DNA from: Burkholderiales bacterium
GTDB lineage: Bacteria; Pseudomonadota; Gammaproteobacteria; Burkholderiales; SG8-41
Direction of reading: 5' to 3'
DNA: 28,330 nucleotides
Assembly (NCBI GenBank): GCA_005800795.1
Contig: SYEN01000181.1
Span: forward strand, 1 to 28,330
Shown: piece by piece, positions 21,751 to 28,330 of the stretch
How positions within the stretch are numbered: the stretch's first letter is position 1
Layout: every line of letters begins with the position of its first letter
Made by a program: the position numbers and the translations under genes
The notes under the pieces: model-generated
Databases searched by the model: none
Seen by the model: the letters and a program-made list of their open reading frames with translations, nothing else
Told to the model about the DNA's origin: nothing

Positions 21751-23826
21751 GTGAGCAAGATTTTCGTAGGCATAGACACCGGTGGCACCTTTACCGATCT
21801 GGTGGCTGCCGATCTCCACAGCGGGCGCTATTACTATCACAAGGTGCCCACCACCACTGGCGATCCGGCGCGCGGCATCCTCGACGGCATTGCCGAGCTG
21901 CTGGATCAAAACAGCCTTCCGCGCAAGGACGTCGCGTTTCTGGTGCTCGGCACCACGCTCGCCACCAACGCTGTGCTGGAAGGCAAATGGGCCGCCACCG
22001 GTGTGATTACCACCGCCGGGTTCCGTGACGTGCTGGAGCTTGCGCGCCAGCGCCGGCCGCATTATTTCAATCTCGACATTCCCAAACCGATGCCGCCCGC
22101 CGCGCGCGATTGCCGGCTGGAGGTAAGCGAGCGTGTGGCGCAGGACGGAACCGTGGTCACGCCGCTGGTGGAAGACGACGTGCGGCGCGCGGTTGAGGTG
22201 CTTAAGGCGAAAAAGGTGGAAGCTGTGGCGATTTGTTTCATGCACGCGTACGCCAACGCCGATCACGAAGAACGCGCGCGTGCGCTGGTGCAATCGCTGT
22301 GGCCGGAGATTTATTTGTGCACGTCGAGCGAAGTGCTCGGCGAGTTTCGCGAGTTCGAGCGGTTTTCCACGGCTGCGGTCAATGCCAGCCTGATGCCGAT
22401 CATGGATCGCACCATGTCGCAGTTTGAGCGCGGCGTGGCGGACCTTGGCATACGCCACATGCCGCGCGTGATGCAATCCAACGGCGGCGCGGTGTCACCG
22501 GGCGCGGTGCGCAAGATGCCGGTGAATACGTTTTTTTCCGGGCCGGCAGGCGGGGTCATCGGCACGGTGGGCTTGGGCCGACAGTTGAAGGCACCGGACC
22601 TGATCGCATTTGACATGGGCGGCACCTCGACCGATGTGTGTTTGATACGCGATGGCGAACCGGCCAAAAAAAGCGAGCGCCAGATGGGCGGCTTTCCGGT
22701 GCGTACGCGTTCACTGGATATCCACACCATCGGCGCGGGCGGCGGTTCGATTGCGTGGATCGACGCGGGTGGGCTGCTCAAGGTCGGCCCGCAAAGTGCG
22801 GGGGCTTATCCGGGGCCGGCGGCGTATGGACGCGGGGGCGCAGCGGCCACTGTCACCGACGCGAACGTGGTGCTGGGCCGCCTGAGCCCCAAATCGCTGC
22901 TCGGCGGGCGCATGGCCATGCATCCCGACAAAGCGCGTGCGGCGATTGACGGTCTGGCGAAGTCGCTGGGCGTGGACGCCATCAAGGCTGCCGCCGGCGT
23001 GATTGAAATCATAAACGTCAACATGATGGGGGCGGTACGCGTGATCTCGGTCGAGCAGGGCGAAGACCCGCGTGATTTCGCACTGGTGGCCTTCGGCGGT
23101 GCGGGGCCGCTGCATGCGGCGGATGTGGCTTTGAACATGTGCATGAAGCGCGTGTTGGTGCCGCCAAGGCCCGGTTTGCTGTCTGCCATCGGCTTGTTGC
23201 ATGCCGATGTGCGCGGTGACTTCAGTCTGACACGGCTGTTGCGTGCCGAATCGAAAAACCTGAAAGCGTTCAATGCGGGTTTTGCCGACCTGAAAAAGCG
23301 GGGTGCGGAATGGTTGCGCGCGGAAGGTAAGAACGATGGCGAAAGCAAGGCGAAGTTCGAGTGGTCTGTTGATCTGCGTTACTTTGGCCAAAACTTTGAG
23401 CTGATCATGCCGCTGGCGCGCGAGCGGTTGGCTGCGCAAAGCCTTTTGCATTTGACCAGTACCTTTCACAAGCGGCACAAAGCGTTTTACGGCTACGACA
23501 TGCCATCGCAGCCGGTGGAAATTGTCAATCTGCGGCTGGTGGTCGCTGCCGCCCGCAAGGCACCGGCTGCTGCGCAAGCCATCAAAAAAAGTGAATTAAA
23601 ACAATTACTTACAGAGCGACGCCGTGTGTGGTTTGCGCAAACGGGATTCGTACAGACGCCGGTATATGAACGCGATCAGCTGCCGCCGGGATGGCGCGCC
23701 ACAGGCCCCGCGATAATCGAACAAATGGATGCGACGACCGTGGTGCCGCCCAGGGCAGGCATACACAACGACGCGCTGGGGTACTTGCATCTGTCGCTCG
23801 ACGGCGTGAAGGCGGTGAAAAAATGA
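21751..23826 (+). CDS. Hydantoinase/5-oxoprolinase family protein, subunit A (HyuA-type)
   Basis: A 691-residue ATP-dependent amidohydrolase or carboxylase subunit (hydantoinase A, 5-oxoprolinase and acetone carboxylase beta family). The GTG at 21751 is chosen because family members start just before the phosphate loop FVGIDTGGTFTDLV; a GTG at 21706 would add 15 residues. Other motifs of the actin-like ATPase fold are LGTTLATNAVLEGK, FFSGPAGGVIGTVGLGR, FDMGGTSTDVCLI and GAGGGSIAWIDAGG, followed by LVAFGGAGPLHAADVA. Residues about 612-621 (KKSELKQLLT), in a linker before the C-terminal beta domain, come from copy 8 of the A/T-rich element. The stop overlaps the ATG of the next gene, so the two subunits are coupled. 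Confidence 0.93.
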   Translation: MSKIFVGIDTGGTFTDLVAADLHSGRYYYHKVPTTTGDPARGILDGIAELLDQNSLPRKDVAFLVLGTTLATNAVLEGKWAATGVITTAGFRDVLELARQRRPHYFNLDIPKPMPPAARDCRLEVSERVAQDGTVVTPLVEDDVRRAVEVLKAKKVEAVAICFMHAYANADHEERARALVQSLWPEIYLCTSSEVLGEFREFERFSTAAVNASLMPIMDRTMSQFERGVADLGIRHMPRVMQSNGGAVSPGAVRKMPVNTFFSGPAGGVIGTVGLGRQLKAPDLIAFDMGGTSTDVCLIRDGEPAKKSERQMGGFPVRTRSLDIHTIGAGGGSIAWIDAGGLLKVGPQSAGAYPGPAAYGRGGAAATVTDANVVLGRLSPKSLLGGRMAMHPDKARAAIDGLAKSLGVDAIKAAAGVIEIINVNMMGAVRVISVEQGEDPRDFALVAFGGAGPLHAADVALNMCMKRVLVPPRPGLLSAIGLLHADVRGDFSLTRLLRAESKNLKAFNAGFADLKKRGAEWLRAEGKNDGESKAKFEWSVDLRYFGQNFELIMPLARERLAAQSLLHLTSTFHKRHKAFYGYDMPSQPVEIVNLRLVVAAARKAPAAAQAIKKSELKQLLTERRRVWFAQTGFVQTPVYERDQLPPGWRATGPAIIEQMDATTVVPPRAGIHNDALGYLHLSLDGVKAVKK
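23584..23613 (+). repeat. A/T-rich 31-bp dispersed element, copy 8 (inside a coding sequence)
   Basis: Seven A residues and G, then TGAATTAAAACAATTACTTA and CA. It closely matches copy 2, including the A7-G start, and is likewise in frame within a linker region. The length is one base shorter than copy 2, so its core is read in a different frame. Confidence 0.8.
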
Positions 23827-25508
23827 AACAAAAAATCGATCCCATCAAATCCGAAGTCATCGCGCGGTTTTTGCTGGCCACCGCCGAGGAAATGGGCGCG
23901 ACGCTGATGCGCACTGCGTTCTCACCGAATATCAAGGAGCGCGCGGATTGCTCGACGGCAATTTTTGATGCGCAGGGCGAGGTGATCGCGCTGGCGCAGC
24001 GCGTACCCATCCATCTGGGTTCGATGGTGGGCGCGGTGGCGGAAATCCTCAAACGTTTTCCGGCGAAGGATATTCGCCCCGGCGACATGTTTACCGCCAA
24101 CGATCCGTACAACGGCGGGGGCACGCACCTGCCGGACATCAACGTGATCGCGCCGGTATTCATCGGCAAAAAAATCGTGGCCTTTGTCGCCAATATCGCG
24201 CATCACGCCGACGTGGGCGGCATGGTGCCGGGCTCCGAGGCGGCGGTGTGCAAATCGATTTTTCAGGAAGGCATTCGCATTCCGCCGGTGCGCATCATGC
24301 GCGCGGGCGTGGTGAACCGCGACGTTGTCGACATTATATTATTGAATTCACGCACGCCTGATGAACGCGTGGGCGATCTTAACGCGCAGTTTGCAGCCAA
24401 CACCGTGGGCGCGCGCAGCGTGCTGCAATTGTTCGACCGTTACGGTGTTGCGGAAACTCAGGCGGCGATAGCGGGTTATCTGGATTTCACCGAAAAACGT
24501 TTTCGTGCTGCCATCAACAAATTGCCGCGCGGGTGTTACGAGGCTGTCGATTATCTCGACGGCAACGTCGAAGGTGAAACTTGCGCCATCAAACTCGCGC
24601 TGACCATTGCCCCTGGTTACAAGGCCCGCATGGATTTTGATTTCACCGGCTCGGGCAGGCAGCTGGAGACCGCGCGCAATATTCCCTATCGTGCGTTGCT
24701 CGCCACCGTCTACACCGTGGCCAAGGCGCTGCTCGATCCCGAGGTGCCGGCCAATGCCGGTTACTACCGCACGCTGAACATCCACGCGCCGGAGGGTTGC
24801 GTAGTGGGGCCGGTGCCACCGGCGGCGATTGGCTGCCGGTCGATTTCTGCCAGCGTGCTCGGCGATGTTATTGCCAGCGCGCTGTCGCAGGCGATGCCGG
24901 ACAAGGCGCTGGCCGGCAGCGGGCCGCATCATCTGTTCGTGCTGTCGGGCACCGACCCGCGCACCGGCGTGTATTTTGTCGATTACGAAACGGTGGCGGG
25001 CGGCATGGGCGCCCGCGCGCATCGTGACGGGGTGGATGGCGTGCGCGTGCATGCGTCGGGTTCGTCGAATCTGCCGAGCGAGGCGCTGGAGCATGCGTAC
25101 CCGTTTCGCGTCGAGCGCTACGCGCTGTGGGATGAATCGTCAGGGCCGGGACAGTATCGCGGCGGTGCCGGTGTGGTGCGCGATTACCGCGTGCTCGCCG
25201 ACGACATTGTGGTGAGTCTGTCGTCCGAACGGCAGCATGTGGCGTCCAGCGGCATGGCGGGTGGCGCGTCGGGGGCGTGCGGCGCATTTGTGCTGAACCC
25301 CGGTACACCGCAACAGCAGAAACTGCCCGCTGCTGCTGCTGATGTGCCGCTGCCGCGCGGCAGCGTACTGCGCATCATGACGCCGGGCGGCGCGGGTTAC
25401 GGCAATGCCAGACAGCGCACGGACACCGCCGTGGAAAAGGATGTTGTCGAAGGGCGGATTTCGGCGGATTATTCTTCGCGAACTTACCTAGAAGGAGGCA
25501 GGACATGA
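23823..25508 (+). CDS. Hydantoinase/5-oxoprolinase family protein, subunit B (HyuB-type)
   Basis: A 561-residue partner of the preceding subunit, similar to hydantoinase B, the C-terminal half of 5-oxoprolinase and acetone carboxylase alpha. Family motifs are MRTAFSPNIKERADCSTAIFD, DMFTANDPYNGGGTHLPDINVIAPVF, NIAHHADVGGMVPGS, AGYYRTLNIHAPEGCVVGP and PGQYRGGAGVVRDYRV. The ATG overlaps the HyuA-type stop and its own TGA overlaps the next ATG (ATGA in both cases). Together A and B would hydrolyse a cyclic amide with ATP, or carboxylate a ketone. The absence of a small gamma subunit argues against acetone carboxylase proper. Confidence 0.93.
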   Translation: MKQKIDPIKSEVIARFLLATAEEMGATLMRTAFSPNIKERADCSTAIFDAQGEVIALAQRVPIHLGSMVGAVAEILKRFPAKDIRPGDMFTANDPYNGGGTHLPDINVIAPVFIGKKIVAFVANIAHHADVGGMVPGSEAAVCKSIFQEGIRIPPVRIMRAGVVNRDVVDIILLNSRTPDERVGDLNAQFAANTVGARSVLQLFDRYGVAETQAAIAGYLDFTEKRFRAAINKLPRGCYEAVDYLDGNVEGETCAIKLALTIAPGYKARMDFDFTGSGRQLETARNIPYRALLATVYTVAKALLDPEVPANAGYYRTLNIHAPEGCVVGPVPPAAIGCRSISASVLGDVIASALSQAMPDKALAGSGPHHLFVLSGTDPRTGVYFVDYETVAGGMGARAHRDGVDGVRVHASGSSNLPSEALEHAYPFRVERYALWDESSGPGQYRGGAGVVRDYRVLADDIVVSLSSERQHVASSGMAGGASGACGAFVLNPGTPQQQKLPAAAADVPLPRGSVLRIMTPGGAGYGNARQRTDTAVEKDVVEGRISADYSSRTYLEGGRT

Positions 25509-26698
25509 ACAAACCCACGGCAGATTTCGAGGTGATTACCGCATTTCGAGAGGACTTCCCCGCGCTGAAAGACTATGCCTACATGGACGTGGCGGCGCGC
25601 GGTGTGCCCTCGGCCACCACGCGCGCGGTGCTTTACGCGCACATGGATGCCCGCACCGAAAACGGCGGCGACAAGGAGGCCATGTTTGCCACCATCGAGA
25701 GCGCGCGCGGACGCTTTGCCGAGTTGATCAACGCACAGGCCGACGAGGTGACCTTCACCAAGAACATCTCCGAAGGCCTCAACATGGTGGCCACGGGGCT
25801 GAACCTCAAGGCGGGCGACAACGTGATCGTGTGTGCCGATCTGGAGCATCCGAACAATGTGTACGCGTGGCTGAATCTGCAACGCGACGGCGTCGAAGTG
25901 CGCATGGTCAAGGCGGTTAACAACGCGATGCCAGTGGACGCCATGATCGCACGCATCGATGAACGCACGCGCTGTGTGACGGCATCCACTGTCAGTTTCG
26001 CACCCGGGTTTCGCACCGATGTCGACAGGCTCGGCACAGCGTGCTGTGAACGCGGCGTATGTTTTCTGGTGGATGCCGCGCAGTCCGCAGGCATACTGCA
26101 CACCGACGTGCTGGCCTCGAAGATCGATGCGCTCACCACCTCCACCCAAAAAGGGTTGCTTGCCGACTACGGCATGGGCTTTCTGTACGTGCGGCGTGCG
26201 TGGGCGGAGAAAATGCAGCCCGCGTACCTGGCGCGCTTTGGCGTCGATTTGGGGGATGCGCACGAGGCGTCGTTGGGTGACCTGAGTTTCAAATATGCGC
26301 AAGGCGCGCGGCGTTTTGATCTGGGCAACTACAACTTTGGCAACGCGGCGATGGTCGATGCCTCGCTAAAACAAATTCTCGAAATTGGCACCCGCCGTAT
26401 CGAGGCCCATGTGTGCAAGCTTTCACACGCGCTGGCACAAGGCTTTGTCGACATGGGCGTGCCTGTGGCGGGCGGCAAACCGGGGCCGCACCTCGCGGGC
26501 ATCGTCACTGTCGGTACGATGAGCGCCAACCACTACGGCACCGAGGATGAACGCTTCGACAAGCTCTACAAGCATCTCGGCGAGAACAAGGTCAGGCTGT
26601 CGATACGGCGTGGCTTGCTGCGGTTTTCATTGCATGCGTATAACAACATGGCGGATGTAGAGCGGGTATTGGGGCTGAGCCGGAAGTTCTTAGGGTAA
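25505..26698 (+). CDS. Class V aminotransferase-fold PLP enzyme (cysteine desulfurase/isopenicillin N epimerase-like)
   Basis: A 397-residue PLP enzyme. AAGGAGG at 25492-25498 precedes the ATG, which overlaps the HyuB-type stop. The cofactor site is visible: Asp 190 and Gln 193 in FLVDAAQSAG and the Schiff-base Lys 216 in TTSTQKGLLADYGMGFLYV. The N-terminal region FPALKDYAYMDVAARGVPS is typical of the subfamily. The C-terminal region IRRGLLRFSLHAYNN lacks the catalytic Cys that cysteine desulfurases carry (RxGHxC), so sulfur transfer is unlikely. An epimerase, lyase or aminotransferase acting on an amino acid released by the hydantoinase-type pair is a reasonable inference. Confidence 0.9.
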   Translation: MNKPTADFEVITAFREDFPALKDYAYMDVAARGVPSATTRAVLYAHMDARTENGGDKEAMFATIESARGRFAELINAQADEVTFTKNISEGLNMVATGLNLKAGDNVIVCADLEHPNNVYAWLNLQRDGVEVRMVKAVNNAMPVDAMIARIDERTRCVTASTVSFAPGFRTDVDRLGTACCERGVCFLVDAAQSAGILHTDVLASKIDALTTSTQKGLLADYGMGFLYVRRAWAEKMQPAYLARFGVDLGDAHEASLGDLSFKYAQGARRFDLGNYNFGNAAMVDASLKQILEIGTRRIEAHVCKLSHALAQGFVDMGVPVAGGKPGPHLAGIVTVGTMSANHYGTEDERFDKLYKHLGENKVRLSIRRGLLRFSLHAYNNMADVERVLGLSRKFLG

Positions 26699-26702
26699 AT
26701 TT

Positions 26703-26734
26703 TGTAAGTATGTGATTTAATTGATGAATTTTAT
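26703..26734 (-). repeat. A/T-rich dispersed element, copy 9 (spans a start codon)
   Basis: On the minus strand it reads ATAAAATTCATCA, then ATTAAATCACATACTTACA. It fills the short gap between the class V PLP gene and the threonine-synthase-like gene and runs past the ATG at 26724, so it supplies the first codons of that gene. It is oriented against the operon, similar in sequence and orientation to copy 1. Confidence 0.7.
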
Positions 26735-27860
26735 AGACCCCGTCAGCGGTACGCATTATTCCACCGGCACACCGCGCTGGTGCTCCGACAGCGGTGGCTA
26801 TCTCAATCTGTCGCAGGGCGCGGGCCTCAAACGCGCAGACATTGATAACTCGCGGCACTCGGTGTGGCGTTACGCCAAGGCCATAGCAGTCGACGACAAA
26901 CACGCGGTGACCATGGGTGAGGGCTGGACCCCTTTGACCTGCGGCGACTGGAACGGCGTGTCGGTACTGTTCAAGCTCGAATTCATGATGCCCACCGGCT
27001 CGTTCAAGGATCGCGGCATGACGGTGATGGTGAGTTACCTCAAGAGCCGGGGCATTAGCGAGGTGCTGGAGGATTCATCGGGCAATGCCGGTGCATCGTT
27101 GTCAGCGTACGCGGCGGCTGCCGGTATGCGCTGCCGCATACTGGTGCCGGAAACCGCGTCGTATCCGAAGATCGCGCAGATCGCCGCCTGCGGCGCCGAT
27201 GTCGTCACCATACGCGGCACGCGGCAGGATGTCGCCGAAGCGGCAATACGCCTGTCGAGTGAAATCTTCTATGCCAGCCATAACTGGGTTCCGTTTTTCG
27301 CCGAAGGCACGAAAACGCTGGCGTATGAACTGTGGGAGCAGCTCGGCTTCAAGGTGCCCGACAACGTGGTGGTGCCGCTGGGTTACGGCAGCAACGTCGC
27401 CGGCTGCGAGCGTGGCTTTGGTGAGCTGCTGCGCAATGGCGAAATCACCAAAATGCCGCGTATCTTCGGCGTGCAGGCGGCGAATTGCGCGCCTTACTAC
27501 AACGCGTACCAGGCTGGCGTCGATCATCTGGTGCCCACGACGGTGACGCCGACCATCGCCGAAGGCATCGCTTCATCCAAACCCACGCGTGTGGTGGAAG
27601 CGTTGAAAGCTGTGCGGAATTCCGGCGGCAGCATCGTCGCGGTGAGCGAAGACGAAATCATCGCCGCGCTGGGGGCGCTTGCGCGCAAAGGCTATTATGT
27701 CGAGCCGACTTCTGCGGCGGCGGCGGCGGGCCTCACCCAGTTGCTCGCGAGTGGGGCGATCAAACCGGATGAATCGACCGTGCTGGTGCTGACAGGAACC
27801 GGATTGAAGGCTTCGGAAAAGATTGGTGAATTGTTGAAGCTGAAGGCGCGGGAGATGTAG
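26724..27860 (+). CDS. Threonine synthase-like PLP enzyme
   Basis: A 378-residue PLP enzyme of fold type II. An in-frame TTG at 26721 would add one residue. The cofactor Lys is about residue 95 in PTGSFKDRGM, the phosphate-binding loop follows in EDSSGNAGASLSAYAAAAG, and the C-terminal LVLTGTGLKASEKI is typical of threonine synthase. The N-terminal segment SGTHYSTGTPRWCSDSGGYLNL resembles the short N-terminal domain of these enzymes but lacks its first Cys pair. Threonine synthase converts O-phosphohomoserine to threonine, but its place at the end of a hydantoinase operon and the lack of hom or thrB suggest a different beta- or gamma-replacement or elimination reaction. Relatives include cysteate synthase and diaminopropionate lyase types. 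The start region lies within copy 9 of the A/T-rich element. Confidence 0.9.
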   Translation: MNFIDPVSGTHYSTGTPRWCSDSGGYLNLSQGAGLKRADIDNSRHSVWRYAKAIAVDDKHAVTMGEGWTPLTCGDWNGVSVLFKLEFMMPTGSFKDRGMTVMVSYLKSRGISEVLEDSSGNAGASLSAYAAAAGMRCRILVPETASYPKIAQIAACGADVVTIRGTRQDVAEAAIRLSSEIFYASHNWVPFFAEGTKTLAYELWEQLGFKVPDNVVVPLGYGSNVAGCERGFGELLRNGEITKMPRIFGVQAANCAPYYNAYQAGVDHLVPTTVTPTIAEGIASSKPTRVVEALKAVRNSGGSIVAVSEDEIIAALGALARKGYYVEPTSAAAAAGLTQLLASGAIKPDESTVLVLTGTGLKASEKIGELLKLKAREM

Positions 27861-27871
27861 TGCGTACGTTG

Positions 27872-28330
27872 TTACCGCAAGCCCGGAATCCGCCCTTTAA
27901 GACCCCGCATCATTTTCTGCATCCCGCCCTTCGCCATCATTTTCATCATTTTCTGCGTTTGCTCAAACTGTTTGAGCAATTGATTCACTTCCTGCACGGT
28001 CACGCCTGCGCCCGCAGCGATACGGCGTTTACGCGAGGCTTTTAGCAGATCGGGATAGGTGCGTTCCTTCGGCGTCATGGAGTTGATGATGCCTTCGATA
28101 CGGCGGATGTGTTTGTCGTCAACCTGCGGTGCGCCTTGGGCCATTTGCGCCAGATTGCCGGGAAGTTTGTCCATTAGTGCTGATACGCCGCCCATTTTTT
28201 TCATCTGGCCGATTTGCTGTTTGAAATCCTCCAGATCGAAGCCTTTGCCGGTCTTGAATTTTTTGGCGAGCTTTTCGGCGTCGGCGATATCGACGGTTTT
28301 TTGCACGTCCTCGATCAGCGATAGCACGTC
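27872..28330 (-). CDS. ffh: Signal recognition particle protein Ffh, C-terminal part
   Basis: The frame is open to the right edge, so only the C-terminal part of about 152 residues is present. It begins DVLSLIEDVQKTVD, the end of the GTPase (NG) domain, and continues through the whole methionine-rich M domain: KGFDLEDFKQQIGQMKKMGG, the RNA-binding INSMTPKERTYPDLLKASRKRRIAAGAG, and the QTQKMMKMMAKGGMQKMMRG tail. Ffh binds 4.5S RNA and signal peptides and delivers nascent membrane proteins to FtsY. It converges on the threonine-synthase-like gene with only 11 bp between the stops; no terminator is visible there. Confidence 0.97.
   Translation of the reverse strand, partial: DVLSLIEDVQKTVDIADAEKLAKKFKTGKGFDLEDFKQQIGQMKKMGGVSALMDKLPGNLAQMAQGAPQVDDKHIRRIEGIINSMTPKERTYPDLLKASRKRRIAAGAGVTVQEVNQLLKQFEQTQKMMKMMAKGGMQKMMRGLKGRIPGLR

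Noticed and set aside
25505..26698. Cysteine desulfurase (SufS/IscS) assignment
   Set aside because: The catalytic Cys of the RxGHxC region is absent and no suf or isc genes are present.

Overview
The window is a G+C-rich bacterial chromosome segment, most likely from a betaproteobacterium of the Burkholderiales type. The clues are a trmD-rplS pair at the left edge, ffh at the right edge, a Bug/TctC-type periplasmic solute receptor, and a cluster of hydratases, dehydrogenases and hydantoinase-type enzymes of the kind these organisms carry as catabolic islands. No tRNA, rRNA, CRISPR array, transposase or phage gene was seen.

Layout. (1) 1-884: the 3' end of trmD, then rplS and its terminator. 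(2) 952-14197: a divergent GntR/UTRA regulator followed by a long run of plus-strand genes. These encode a split UxaA-family hydro-/sulfo-lyase (SuyA/SuyB-like), a thiamine-diphosphate enzyme, SdhB-, SdhC- and SdhD-like subunits, an orphan Bug receptor, a two-subunit class I fumarase-type hydratase, an SdhA/FrdA-like flavoprotein, an Ldh2-family 2-hydroxyacid dehydrogenase, a Gfo/Idh/MocA oxidoreductase and a secreted dienelactone-hydrolase-like protein. (3) 14198-14792: a repeat-rich spacer with one doubtful small ORF. (4) 14793-17156: an exported protein of unknown role with about 11 copies of a G(N/D)DxY repeat. (5) 17167-21640, minus strand: a signal-less solute-binding-type protein, an acyl-CoA dehydrogenase, an A/T-rich orphan membrane/coiled-coil protein, and an MmgE/PrpD protein. 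(6) 21751-27860, plus strand: a tightly coupled operon of hydantoinase/oxoprolinase A and B, a class V PLP enzyme and a threonine-synthase-like PLP enzyme. (7) 27872-28330: the C-terminal part of ffh on the minus strand.

How the genes may work together. The left cluster has the enzyme types needed to desaturate a substituted C4 dicarboxylate (SDH-like complex), hydrate it (fumarase-like), then eliminate from or oxidise the hydroxyacid (SuyAB-like, Ldh2) and decarboxylate a 2-oxoacid (ThDP enzyme). This is inferred from families and co-localisation; the substrate is unknown.

The most unusual signal is a dispersed A/T-rich element of about 31 bp with core TTAAAACAAATASTTAC. Nine clear copies, in both orientations, are spread over the accessory region between the housekeeping genes. 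They fill short intergenic junctions, supply start or stop regions of four genes, and lie in frame inside two coding sequences. I do not recognise it as a described repeat family.
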